From the NCBI GenBank assembly GCA_050287965.1, contig JBNKCX010000012.1, forward strand, positions 14,390 to 78,389: a stretch of 64,000 nt of DNA, in the 5' to 3' direction. The stretch's first letter is position 1, and every line of letters starts with the position of its first letter. Below the pieces are notes generated by a model. That model was not told where the DNA came from, did no database searches, and was given only the letters and a program-made list of their open reading frames with translations. The position numbers were made by a program, and so were the translations under genes. Origin of the DNA: CBFDBF01 sp050287965 (GTDB taxonomy: Bacteria; Pseudomonadota; Gammaproteobacteria; Chromatiales; Chromatiaceae). Of the stretch, positions 21,611-30,800 are shown piece after piece.

Positions 21611-22759
21611 GTGAATCAGATCGATTCCGATCAGCGTGGTTCGGACAGGCGGTCCGGTATGGAACGTCGCACGGGCCGGATGGAAGGGCACGGTTCCGAA
21701 CACAGGATGTCCTGGGAGGACCAGCGTGCCCAATACTGGACACGCCTGCTGTTCTGCATACTGGCACTCCTCTATTTTAATTTCGGCGGTGCGGAACAGG
21801 TACGCGACTGGACCAGCCTGCAGGTGGTCAATTTGGCCTTCGCGGCATTCGGCGTCGAGATTCTGTTCTTCATGCACCACGCCTCACGGGTTCCCCACGC
21901 ACCTTGGCGTCAGCGTCTGACCATGTGGGTGGATATCGCCATGGCCTCCTTCGCGGTGCTGGCAGATACCACCATCAGTTCCCCCGGATTTCTGGTCTTT
22001 CTGATGGTGATTCTCGGAAACGGTATGCGTTATGGCCTGCGACTGTTCGCCGAGGCCGTAGCGGGCAGCCTCGGTGCGGCGGTGCTGATCGTGAATCTGC
22101 GGCTGTCTGACTATGTGGATCTGTTCTCCGTCAGCTCCATATTCTTTCTCGTCTTCTTCGCAATTATCGTTCTCTATTCTTATACCCTGACGGCCAAGAT
22201 CGAGTCCGGCCGGGCCAAGCTTACCCATGAGCGGAATGTCGATTCCCTGACCGGACTACTCAATCGGCGAGCCTTAATTGAGCTGTCTTCGCCCCTTTTC
22301 CAGTCGCGGGAAAACGGGAACGGCGTCGTAGTGTTATTCGCCGATCTGGACGGCTTCAAGGCCGTCAACGACACCTATGGCCATCATGTAGGTGATCGGG
22401 TGCTTGCCGCGGTTGCGAACAGGATCGCGGAGGTTGTGCGGAACGATGACCTGGTGGCACGCTACGGCGGTGATGAGTTTCTGCTGCTGCTTCCCTGTGC
22501 CACCAAAGAGGGTGGCGAGCTGGTTGCCCGGCGCCTCAGGCAGGCGATCAAGGATTATGCCGGGGAAAACGATATCGCTTTCAGCATTTCCATCGGCATG
22601 GGGAAATATCCGGATCATGGTCACGACCTCGAGAGCGTGGTCAAATGTGTTGATCAGGCCATGTACCGCAGCAAAATAGAGCATGGCGGTGGCGGTATCT
22701 TACATGTGGATGGTTGCGAGTTTGATGGATCGGGATCTCCGTCCAGGTCAGTTCACTAG
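21611..22759 (+). CDS. Membrane-bound diguanylate cyclase (GGDEF domain)
   Basis: Predicted to synthesise cyclic di-GMP. The 382-aa product has a basic cytoplasmic N-terminus (QRGSDRRSGMERRTGRMEG), about five or six membrane segments (roughly residues 45-200), and a GGDEF domain (about 215-370). The catalytic motif is GGDEF at 286-290 and the inhibitory site RNDD lies just upstream. GTG 21611 is preferred because AAAGGGA precedes it; the frame is open upstream to 21482, but that extension crosses repeat copy B. No recognised sensor domain is fused to it. Confidence 0.88.
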   Translation: MNQIDSDQRGSDRRSGMERRTGRMEGHGSEHRMSWEDQRAQYWTRLLFCILALLYFNFGGAEQVRDWTSLQVVNLAFAAFGVEILFFMHHASRVPHAPWRQRLTMWVDIAMASFAVLADTTISSPGFLVFLMVILGNGMRYGLRLFAEAVAGSLGAAVLIVNLRLSDYVDLFSVSSIFFLVFFAIIVLYSYTLTAKIESGRAKLTHERNVDSLTGLLNRRALIELSSPLFQSRENGNGVVVLFADLDGFKAVNDTYGHHVGDRVLAAVANRIAEVVRNDDLVARYGGDEFLLLLPCATKEGGELVARRLRQAIKDYAGENDIAFSISIGMGKYPDHGHDLESVVKCVDQAMYRSKIEHGGGGILHVDGCEFDGSGSPSRSVH

Positions 22760-22785
22760 TTTTTTCTTGAGAGCTGAGAAAATTT

Positions 22786-22803
22786 GTCCGGCCAAAGCCG
22801 GAC
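22786..22803 (+). other. Perfect 7-bp hairpin upstream of the Cys-rich secreted gene
   Basis: GTCCGGC (22786-22792) and GCCGGAC (22797-22803) pair around CAAA. No T tract follows on either strand, so it is probably not a terminator. It lies about 110 bp before the ATG at 22911 and could belong to a structured leader. Confidence 0.3.
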
Positions 22804-22910
22804 CGGTAGGGGGATGAACGATATCGCCCCAGTTGGCTGAGGTCATAATGCCAATCCAGGAAGATGTTGCTCCAGAAAACTTTTATTGTCGTCACATGGA
22901 GGAGTAGCGC

Positions 22911-23237
22911 ATGAAAGTATCCATTCGTAGTAATCGTGCAGTTCTGGCCGGTATCTTTGCTGTGGTTCTGCTGGGATTTTCTATTACTACCGCTATGGCC
23001 TGTCGTTCGTACGTGGAAAAGATAGAGGATGCGGAGGATTTCTGCCGCAAGAAGCTCGAATGCGAGCCTCCGCTGGTGGTGGTCTGCCGCGGTCAGACCA
23101 GGGAGTGGAAATGTCGCTGTGAGAAGCCGAAAGCAGAAGCGGAAGCGGTAAAAGAGTTCAAGAAGGAAACGGAGCAGGATTACTCAATCAACAAGGATGT
23201 GGATAAGGCGTCCCCCAAACTGCTGGAAGACAAATGA
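22911..23237 (+). CDS. Small secreted Cys-rich protein, unknown function
   Basis: A 108-aa product with a signal peptide (about residues 1-29, ending TTAMA). The mature part contains six Cys within about 40 residues (CRSY, FC, LEC, VVC, KCRC), followed by a charged Lys/Glu-rich tail. The Cys spacing suggests disulfides or a metal site; it is not a CXXCH haem motif. A ribosome site (GGAGGAG) precedes the ATG. It is convergent with mscL, with a bidirectional hairpin between them. No family is recognised. Confidence 0.7.
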   Translation: MKVSIRSNRAVLAGIFAVVLLGFSITTAMACRSYVEKIEDAEDFCRKKLECEPPLVVVCRGQTREWKCRCEKPKAEAEAVKEFKKETEQDYSINKDVDKASPKLLEDK

Positions 23238-23309
23238 ACGACAAGGGCGTATATCGGCGGGGCGGGAGGGAAACGGAAGTTGTTCCTGTCGCTTGCAGAT
23301 AGGCGAAAA

Positions 23310-23345
23310 AAAAGCGGATTAGAGATAATACTCTAATCCGCTTTT
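23310..23345. terminator. Palindrome copy 2, bidirectional terminator between the Cys-rich gene and mscL
   Basis: Arms AAAAGCGGATTAGAG (23310-23324) and CTCTAATCCGCTTTT (23331-23345) pair perfectly around ATAATA. On the plus strand it ends in TTTT, and on the minus strand in a run of eight T residues. It sits between convergent genes and shares its stem with 21387 and 24006. Confidence 0.85.
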
Positions 23346-23376
23346 CCATGCGGACGGCGCCGGCCCCGTCTATTGG

Positions 23377-23829
23377 TTAAGTTGCGGATATTTCCGAGGT
23401 GCAGTTAGGGCAACGGGTCGCCTTGATCGGAATGCTCGAAAAACAGTAGGAACATTCTTTGGTGGTCGGTTCTTCCGGGGCTTTCTCCTCGCGTTTGAGT
23501 TTGTTCAGGCTCTTGATGAGTAGAAAAACCGCGAAGGCGACGATGAGGAAACTTATTACGCTGTTCATGAAAAGGCCGTAACTCAGCGTTACCGCGCCGG
23601 CTTCCTGGGCCATGGCCAGAGTCATATAGGGTCCGGCCGTAGCGCCGTCTTTGAGGGTGATGAACAGATCGGAGAAATCCACACCGCCAAGCAGTAGTCC
23701 TATGGGCGGCATCAGTACGTCATTCACCAGGCTCTTTACTATTGTCCCGAAGGCGCCGCCGATAATGATACCTACCGCCATGTCAACGACGTTTCCCCGC
23801 ATGGCAAATTCTTTGAATTCTTTTAGCAT
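23377..23829 (-). CDS. mscL: Large-conductance mechanosensitive channel with C-terminal zinc-ribbon extension
   Basis: Homopentameric inner-membrane channel that opens under membrane tension to release solutes during hypo-osmotic shock. The 150-aa product starts MLKEFKEFAMRGNVVDMAVGIIIGGAFG, the conserved N-terminal helix and first membrane segment; the second membrane segment is at about residues 80-105. Instead of ending after the cytoplasmic helix, it carries about 25 extra residues with two CxxC pairs (CSYC and CPNC), a rubredoxin-like zinc ribbon. E. coli MscL is 136 aa and lacks this. The ATG at 23829 is preceded by AGAGGA. Confidence 0.93.
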   Translation of the reverse strand: MLKEFKEFAMRGNVVDMAVGIIIGGAFGTIVKSLVNDVLMPPIGLLLGGVDFSDLFITLKDGATAGPYMTLAMAQEAGAVTLSYGLFMNSVISFLIVAFAVFLLIKSLNKLKREEKAPEEPTTKECSYCFSSIPIKATRCPNCTSEISAT

Positions 23830-24005
23830 AACCCTGTCCTCTCTAGATCACTGGCTTTGGTAGAAGATTATCCGATTTTCCTAATAGGCTCGCCATCTTG
23901 CCCAGCGAGTCGAGTATGACGGTCACCCGGTATTATGAGACGGGCTCTAGAATATGCCTATAGATTAGGCTTAGCAAGGGAGTGTGGAAAAGCCGGGAGG
24001 TGAAA

Positions 24006-24041
24006 AAAGCGGATTAGAGATCGCTCTCTAATCCGCTTTTC
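24006..24041. terminator. Palindrome copy 3, terminator of the sdh operon
   Basis: Arms AAAAGCGGATTAGAGA (24006-24021) and TCTCTAATCCGCTTTT (24026-24041) pair around TCGC. Read on the minus strand it is a stable hairpin followed by TTTTTT about 35 bp after the last gene of the sdhA-sdhB-sdhE operon. Confidence 0.85.
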
Positions 24042-24078
24042 CTTTGGGCGAGTCGCCGTGACAGAGCCACGGCTGAGG

Positions 24079-24951
24079 TTACAGTCTGACGTTTACCGGT
24101 ACGCCGTGGTATTGCAGCATCATGTCGTCGGCCGACATGCCGCAGGCCAGGCCCACCAGTTCCGGCAGGAACAGCACCGGCAACTGGAACTGCTTTCCGG
24201 TCTGGGCCAGCGCCTTGGCCTGGGATCCGTCCATGCTCTTGAAACAGAGCGGGCAGGAGGTGACCATCAGATCGACCCCTTTTATGTGCGCCCCCTCCAG
24301 GACATTGGAGGTCATCTGCATGTTGAGCTTGTTGTTGGGCCAAGCCAGGTGATAGCCGCAGCAGTCGTCCTTGGTGTCATACTCCACGAGCTGCACGCCC
24401 AGCACCTTCAGGATATCTTCCAGGGAGGTGGGATTATTGGACGATTCGTAACCCTGGATGTCAGCCGGGTTGCGGGTATGGCAGCCGTAGTAGGAGGCGA
24501 CCCTCAGACCGTTGAGAGGATTGGTTACCCGCTCTTTCAGCTTATTCAGCCCTACATCCTGCGCCAGGACCCAGAGGGTATGGGTAATCTGGCATTCGCC
24601 CTTGTACTCCATGCCGTCCTCAGCGAGGATCTCGTTGACCTGTCTCATCAACTCCGGTTCCTCACGCATGCGCTTCTGGGCGTTGGAGATGACGTTGAAG
24701 CAGGTGGAACAGGGGGTATAGAGGGGTAACCCCATCTGCTCCGCATGGGCCATATTCTTGGCGTTGACCGCGAGGGAGGTCAGTTCCGAGCGCTCTTCGA
24801 TAACACCGGAGCCACAGCAGACGGCATCATTGATAAGCTCCAGCTCCACGTCGACCTTGGCGAACACGTTTTTCAGGATATCGAAGAAACGGGCGTCCGC
24901 TCCCTGAAAGCAACAACCGGAATAGAATCCGTAACGTATAGTCTCGCTCAT
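24079..24951 (-). CDS. HdrB-like (CCG domain) subunit of a non-classical succinate dehydrogenase/fumarate reductase
   Basis: The 290-aa product has two cysteine-rich CCG domains like subunit B of heterodisulfide reductase. The first has GCCFQG near residue 12, VCCGSG near 45 and CSTCF near 83; the second has YGCHTRNP, DDCCGYH and SCPLCF. In type E succinate:quinone reductases and the MfrABE methylmenaquinol:fumarate reductase of Campylobacter, such a subunit (SdhE/MfrE) replaces the membrane anchors. ATG 24951 is used because it overlaps the sdhB stop (ATGA) and begins MSETIRYGFYSGCC; the longer frame reads through sdhB in another phase. This SdhE is unrelated to the flavinylation factor of the same name. 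Confidence 0.88.
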   Translation of the reverse strand: MSETIRYGFYSGCCFQGADARFFDILKNVFAKVDVELELINDAVCCGSGVIEERSELTSLAVNAKNMAHAEQMGLPLYTPCSTCFNVISNAQKRMREEPELMRQVNEILAEDGMEYKGECQITHTLWVLAQDVGLNKLKERVTNPLNGLRVASYYGCHTRNPADIQGYESSNNPTSLEDILKVLGVQLVEYDTKDDCCGYHLAWPNNKLNMQMTSNVLEGAHIKGVDLMVTSCPLCFKSMDGSQAKALAQTGKQFQLPVLFLPELVGLACGMSADDMMLQYHGVPVNVRL

Positions 24952-25958
24952 GTCTTGTTCTCTCCTCTGGATTCGAGTTCGGAAACCCGGTCGTAGATTT
25001 TTTGTGTTTGGTTCTGACCGCCCAGAGTGCAGACTTGACGTTCGGGCTCGATCCCGTGTTTTTTCAGATAGGCGTCCGCCGCCTCGATGGCAGCCCAACC
25101 CTTCGGTCCGTTGACCACCACCGGCAGCATCGGTTTGTTGACCTGGCCGTACTTGGCCACGTCGCCGGCATAGGCCTTGGCGCGGCGGGAGCCGGGGGTA
25201 TCGTGGATGCCGTCGTCGATGGACATCTTGCGCAGTCGCTGAATGGAGATGGCCGGACGGGTGTCCTTGGGGCAAACGTTGATACACTTGCGGCACTGGG
25301 CGCAGGACCAGAGTCCCTGGTCAACGGCGGCCTGCATGCGCTCTCCCTGGAAGCTGTCGCGCACGTCGGCGGAGAAACGGTAGGCCTTGCCGAGAGTCAA
25401 CGGGCCGGCATAGCCCGGGTCGGCAAACACCGCCGAACAGGCCGAGTAACAGGAGCCGCAGAGGATGCAGTCGGTGATGTAGTCAAAGCGACCGAACTCC
25501 TGCTTGGACATCAAAGACTCCCGTTCCAGGGTCTCCGGAATCCGATCGTGGTTCTCCATCAAATAGGGGTGCATCTTGGCCAGTTTCTCGATGACCGGAT
25601 CGATGTCCACCACCAGGTCCCGCAGGACCGGCATGTTCTTCATCGGTTGGATCATCACCGATTCCTGTTTGAAATCCTCAAGAATCGGCATCAGCTGAGT
25701 GCTGCAGGCCAGCACCGGTTTGTTGTTCACCCGTACGGCGCAGGAGCCGCAGATCTTGGAACGGCAGAAGGCGCGGAAGGTAAGAGAGCTGTCCTGGGTG
25801 TTTTTAATCAGGCGCAACACCTCCAGCACGGTCATACCGGTTTCCACATTGACCTTGAAGTTGTCGAAATAGGGTGATTTGTGTTTTTCCGGGGTAAACC
25901 GCTGTACGCGGATATTGGCAAGAATACTCTTGCGATCCGGTGTGATTTTTTCGCTCAT
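24948..25958 (-). CDS. sdhB: Succinate dehydrogenase/fumarate reductase iron-sulfur subunit
   Basis: Electron-transfer subunit between the flavoprotein and the quinone-reacting part. The N-terminal ferredoxin domain has the 2Fe-2S ligands CRSKICGSCAV and a later Cys in PVLAC. The C-terminal half has two further cluster motifs, CILCGSCYSAC (about residues 155-165) and CAQCRKCINVCP (about 210-221). At 336 aa it is longer than E. coli SdhB (238 aa), with an extended C-terminus typical of non-classical enzymes. It starts 13 bp after sdhA and overlaps the HdrB-like gene. Confidence 0.93.
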   Translation of the reverse strand: MSEKITPDRKSILANIRVQRFTPEKHKSPYFDNFKVNVETGMTVLEVLRLIKNTQDSSLTFRAFCRSKICGSCAVRVNNKPVLACSTQLMPILEDFKQESVMIQPMKNMPVLRDLVVDIDPVIEKLAKMHPYLMENHDRIPETLERESLMSKQEFGRFDYITDCILCGSCYSACSAVFADPGYAGPLTLGKAYRFSADVRDSFQGERMQAAVDQGLWSCAQCRKCINVCPKDTRPAISIQRLRKMSIDDGIHDTPGSRRAKAYAGDVAKYGQVNKPMLPVVVNGPKGWAAIEAADAYLKKHGIEPERQVCTLGGQNQTQKIYDRVSELESRGENKT

Positions 25959-25970
25959 GCTGGCATCTCC

Positions 25971-27662
25971 TTAATAGGTGCGGGCCGTGGGCTGGAACTC
26001 GGTGATGGTAACGGGCGCGAAGTCCAGCTTGGGACGGCCGTCATCACCTCGGGTGGCCATGGTATGCACCAGCCAATCTTTGTCATCACGTTCCGGGTGA
26101 TCTTCGCGGGTGTGGGCACCGCGGGACTCCTTGCGCTCCAGGGCGCCTGCCGCTACCACCTCCGCCAGATCGAGCATGTTCTTCAGCTCCAGAGCCGCAA
26201 CCAGTTCGGTATTGAAGGCCTTGGTCTTGTCGCCCACCCGGACGGTGCTGAATTTTTCCTTCAGTTCCGCCAGCTCATCCACCGCTTCCTGCAGATCTTT
26301 GGCGTTGCGGTATACGCCCACCTTCTCCGACATGAGTTTACCCATGGCCTGGCGGATGTTGGGAACGCTGATCTCGCTCTCGCCGTCCATCATGTCCGCG
26401 ATCATCTGGGTATCCGCCTTTTCCTGCTCGCTATCTACCGGCACGAAGTAGCTGTTGCGGGCGTATTCCAGGGCGTGCTTGCCGGCGCGCCGGCCGAAGA
26501 CCAGGATATCCAGCAGGGAGTTGCCGCCCAGGCGGTTGGCGCCGTGGACCGAGACGCAGCCCGCTTCTCCCGCGGCGTAGATACCCTGAATGGCGGTCTG
26601 GCCGTTCGTGTCGGTATGGATACCCCCCATGGAGTAATGGGCGGTGGGCTTGATGGGGATCGGCTCCTGTATCGGATCCACGCCCTCAAATTCGATGCAG
26701 AGCTCGCGGATCTGAGGCAGCCGCTCGATAATGCGCTCTTCGCCCAGATGGGTGAGATCCAGGAAGACCTCGCCCTCCGGTCCGCCGCGTCCTTCCCGTA
26801 CCTCGGTCTCGCAGGAGCGGGAGACCAGGTCGCGTGGGCCCAGTTCCATCTTTTCCGGGGCGTAGCGGCTCATGAAACGCTCGCCCTGACCATTCAGCAG
26901 ATAGCCGCCCTCACCACGGGCGCCTTCAGACACCAGGATGCCGGTACGACGCAGACCGGTGGGGTGAAACTGGATGAACTCCATATCCTTGATGGGCAGA
27001 CCGGCACGATAGATCATGGCGGTGCCGTCGCCGGTGTTGCCGTAGGCGTTGGAGGTGCGGGTCCAGTAGATACGCCCATGCCCACCGGTGGCCAGAATGA
27101 CCGCCTTGGCCTGAATGGTATGAACGCGCCCGGTCTGGATGTTGAGGGCGGTCACGCCCTGACAACGCTTGCCGTCATGCAGCAGGGAGAGGGTTTGCCA
27201 CTCATTGAGGAAATTCACGCCGTGGCGGATGCCCTGCTCATACAGGGTATGAAGCATCACGTGTCCCACCTTGTCCGCCGAGTAGCAGGCCCGAGGCTTG
27301 GAGGCGCCGCCGAAGGGTCGCTGGGCGATCTTGCCGTCGTCAGTACGGGAGAACGGGCACCCCCAGTGCTCCATCTCGCGCACAACCATGGGCGCCTCGC
27401 GGGTCATGATCTCGGCCGCATCCTGGTCCGCGAGGTAGTCGGAACCCTTTACCGTATCAAACCAGTGGTCCTGCCAGGTGTCGGTGCCATCCAGGTTTGC
27501 CAGAGCGGCGTTGACTCCGCCCTGGGCCGCCCCGGTATGGGAGCGGGTCGGATACACCTTGGTTAAAACACCCACCTGCACGTCCTCCTCCATTCGTGAT
27601 TCGAGGGCGGCGTAGAGGCCCGCTCCCCCGGAACCAACGATTAAGATGTCATATGTCAGCAC
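25971..27662 (-). CDS. sdhA: Succinate dehydrogenase/fumarate reductase flavoprotein subunit
   Basis: Catalytic subunit interconverting succinate and fumarate with covalently bound FAD. Visible are the FAD-binding N-terminus DILIVGSGGAGLYAAL, the histidine of the flavin attachment motif RSHTGAAQGG (about residues 41-50), the substrate segment HPTGLRRTGILVSEGARGEGG (about 229-249) and the FAD-binding GEAGCVSVHGANRLGGNS. The length is 563 aa. It starts at GTG 27662 behind AAAGGAGTT and is the first gene of a three-gene operon without sdhC or sdhD. Confidence 0.95.
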   Translation of the reverse strand: MLTYDILIVGSGGAGLYAALESRMEEDVQVGVLTKVYPTRSHTGAAQGGVNAALANLDGTDTWQDHWFDTVKGSDYLADQDAAEIMTREAPMVVREMEHWGCPFSRTDDGKIAQRPFGGASKPRACYSADKVGHVMLHTLYEQGIRHGVNFLNEWQTLSLLHDGKRCQGVTALNIQTGRVHTIQAKAVILATGGHGRIYWTRTSNAYGNTGDGTAMIYRAGLPIKDMEFIQFHPTGLRRTGILVSEGARGEGGYLLNGQGERFMSRYAPEKMELGPRDLVSRSCETEVREGRGGPEGEVFLDLTHLGEERIIERLPQIRELCIEFEGVDPIQEPIPIKPTAHYSMGGIHTDTNGQTAIQGIYAAGEAGCVSVHGANRLGGNSLLDILVFGRRAGKHALEYARNSYFVPVDSEQEKADTQMIADMMDGESEISVPNIRQAMGKLMSEKVGVYRNAKDLQEAVDELAELKEKFSTVRVGDKTKAFNTELVAALELKNMLDLAEVVAAGALERKESRGAHTREDHPERDDKDWLVHTMATRGDDGRPKLDFAPVTITEFQPTARTY

Positions 27663-27882
27663 GGGCTAACTCCTTTGTTATTGGTAAATATCTGCCTGAC
27701 GCAGCGGTCAATCTCTGCGCTGAGTAATAGGAAAATTCGTGTATTTTAATATTAAGGATTGATCTTTTTAGGGAAAAACACAGACGCAATCAACCCCTGT
27801 CCCAACTCGGGTATATTTGGAATTTGTATAGAAAACGGCAAAAAGAGGGGCGTTTTATTTCCGTAGGAAATATGTGGTTTTC

Positions 27883-30800
27883 CTAGGTTTCCGGTTCATA
27901 GGCGAGGTTCTGCCCCAACCACCGCTCCACCTCTCTTTGGTCCATGCCCTTGCGCCGCGCGTAGTCCTGCACCTGGTCGAGCCCGATACGGCCTATGGCG
28001 AAATAATGCGCCCCCGGGTAGGCGAAATAGAGTCCGCTTACGGAAGCGGTCGGGACCATGGCCTTGCTGTCGGTAAGCCAGATACCGATGTTTTGTTCCA
28101 CCGCGAGAAGATCCCACAGCAGATCTTTTTCGGTGTGGTCCGGAGTGGCGGGATACCCCAGGGCGGGGCGGATGCCGGTGTACTGTTCCGCGATCAGCTG
28201 GTCGTTGGTCAAGGCCTCGTCCGGGGCATAGCCCCAGTACTCCCTGCGCACCCGCTGGTGCAGCCATTCCGCCAGGGCCTCTGCCAGCCGATCGGCCAGG
28301 GCCTTCAGCATAATGGCGTGGTAGTCGTCATGGTCGGCCTCGAACTCCCGTAGTTTCTCCTCGATACCGAGACCGGCAGTGCAGGCAAATCCGCCGATAA
28401 AGTCGATCTTGCCGCTCGCCTTGGGGGCGATGAAATCGGCCAGGCAGTCATTGACTGCGCCCTCCGGTTGCCGGCCCTGTTTACGCAGGGTGTGCAGAAC
28501 GGACAGGGTTTCGGAGCGGGATACGTCCGCATAGACCTCGATATCATCTCCCACGGCGTTGGCCGGGAAGAGACCCAACACCGCTTTCGCCCGCAGCCAG
28601 CCTTCCGCGACGATGCGCTGGAGCATCACCCGGGCGTCGGCAAAGAGCCGGGTCGCCTCCTCGCCCATTTCAGGGTCTTGCAGGATCCGGGGGTAGCGTC
28701 CTTTGAGCTGCCAGGTGTGGAAGAAAAAAGTCCAGTCGATATAACCGGTCAGTTCGGAAATGGGGATATCCTCCAGCACCGTGACGCCGGGCTTGGCCGG
28801 GACCGTCGGGGAGTAGACGGACCAGTCGATGACCGCCGGATTCTGCCGTGCCTCCGCGATAGGAATCAGGTTGCGTGCCTCATTCTTCGCCGCCCGGCGT
28901 TCCCGTACCGCCTGGTACTCGGCCCGCAGGGTGTGCATGAACCGATCACGCTGTTCCATCGACAGCAGGCTGGCGGCCACGCCCACGGCTCGGGAGGCAT
29001 CCGGTACATAGACCGACGGATGGTCATAGACCGGTTCGATCTTCACCGCGGTATGGGCCTTGGAGGTAGTGGCACCGCCGATCAACAGCGGCTGTTTCAT
29101 ACCGAGCCGCTGCATCTCTTTCGCCACATGCACCATCTCGTCCAGGGACGGGGTGATAAGGCCGGAGAGGCCGATGATGTCCGCCTGTTCTTCCCGTGCC
29201 CGCTTCAGGATCTCATCCGCCGGCTGCATCACTCCGGCATCGATGACTTCGTAGTTGTTGCACTGCAAAACCACGGCGACGATGTTTTTGCCGATGTCGT
29301 GCACGTCCCCCTTCACGGTGGCGAGCAGGATCCTGCCCTGGGACTGGGCGCCACACGCCGCCTTTTCCTCTTCCATAAAGGGTTCAAGGTAGGCCACAGC
29401 CTTTTTCATCACCCGGGCCGATTTCACCACCTGGGGCAGGAACATCTTGCCGGCGCCGAACAGATCACCCACGGTGTTCATGCCTTCCATCAAGGGTCCT
29501 TCAATCACCTCCAGGGTTCGGGAGGCCTGTTGTCGTGCCTCCTCGGTGTCCTGGTCGATGAATTCGGTGATGCCCTTTACCAGGGCATGTTCAAGCCGCT
29601 TGCTGACCGGCCAGGAGCGCCACTCCAGATCTTCTTTCTTCTCGGCGGCACCGCCGTCACCCTTGTATTTGGGTGCCAGGTCGATAAGCCTTTCGGTGGC
29701 GCCGGGGTCGCGATTGAGCACTACATCCTCCACCGCCATACGCAGCTCCTGCGGGATCTCGTCGTACACTGCCAGCTGTCCGGCGTTGACGATGCCCATA
29801 TCCAGCCCCGCCTGGATGGCGTGATAAAGGAATACGGCGTGGATTGCCTCCCGTACCGGGTTGTTACCGCGGAAACCGAAGGAGATGTTGGATATACCCC
29901 CGGATACCAGCGCGCCGGGAAGGTTCTGTTTGATCCAGCGCACGGACCCGATGAAATCCACGCCGTAGTTGGCATGTTCTTCGATGCCGGTGCCCACGGT
30001 AAGGACGTTGGGGTCGAAGATGATGTCCTCGGCGGGGAATCCCACCTGCCCGGTAAGTATCCGGTAGGCACGGGCGCAGATCTCGATGCGCCGTTCCAGA
30101 TTATCCGCCTGGCCCTGTTCGTCGAAGGCCATGACGATAACGGCGGCGCCGTAGCGACGGCAGAGCCGGGCGCGTTCGATGAAGATCGCCTCACCCTCCT
30201 TGAGGGAGATGGAGTTGACGATGGTTTTACCCTGCACGCACTTCAGGCCGGTCTCCAGAATTTCCCACTTGGAAGAGTCGATCATGAAGGGGACCCGGGC
30301 GATCTCCGGTTCGGAGGCGCAGAGATTGAGAAAGCGGCGCATGGCGGCCACCCCGTCCAGCATCCCTTCGTCCATGTTTACATCGACGATCTGGGCGCCG
30401 TTTTCCACCTGGGTACGGCAGATCCCCAGGGCTTCGTCGTATCTGTCTTCGAGAATCAGTCGCTTGAACTTCGCGGAACCGGCCACGTTCGCCCTCTCCC
30501 CTATGTTAACGAACAGGGAGTTCTCTTCTATGTTGAAAGGCTCCTGTCCGGAAAGGCGGCAGGCGGGGGCGGGTTTCGGAACGCGGTGGGGAGCCTTGCC
30601 GGCAACCCTTTTCGCAATGGCGGCTATGTGCAGCGGTGTGGAGCCGCAGCAGCCCCCTACGATGTTTATCAGTCCCGCGTCGGCCCACTCTCCGATGTAG
30701 TCGGCCATGTGGGCGGCATCAAGATCGTACTCGCCAAACTCGTTGGGCAGGCCGGCGTTGGGGTGGGCGGATACGCGACAATCCGCCAACTCTGCAAGTT

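Noticed and set aside
22786..22910. GEMM-type cyclic di-GMP riboswitch before the Cys-rich gene
   Set aside because: Segments such as GGCCAAAGCC and CCGGTAGGGGG are suggestive, but the required upstream AGGGCAAACC core is missing and the pairing does not fit the motif.
24952..25296. Longer N-terminal extension of the HdrB-like gene (open frame to 25296)
   Set aside because: The extension lies in the sdhB gene in another phase, has Arg/Gly-rich shadow composition, and ATG 24951 overlaps the sdhB stop with a normal protein start.
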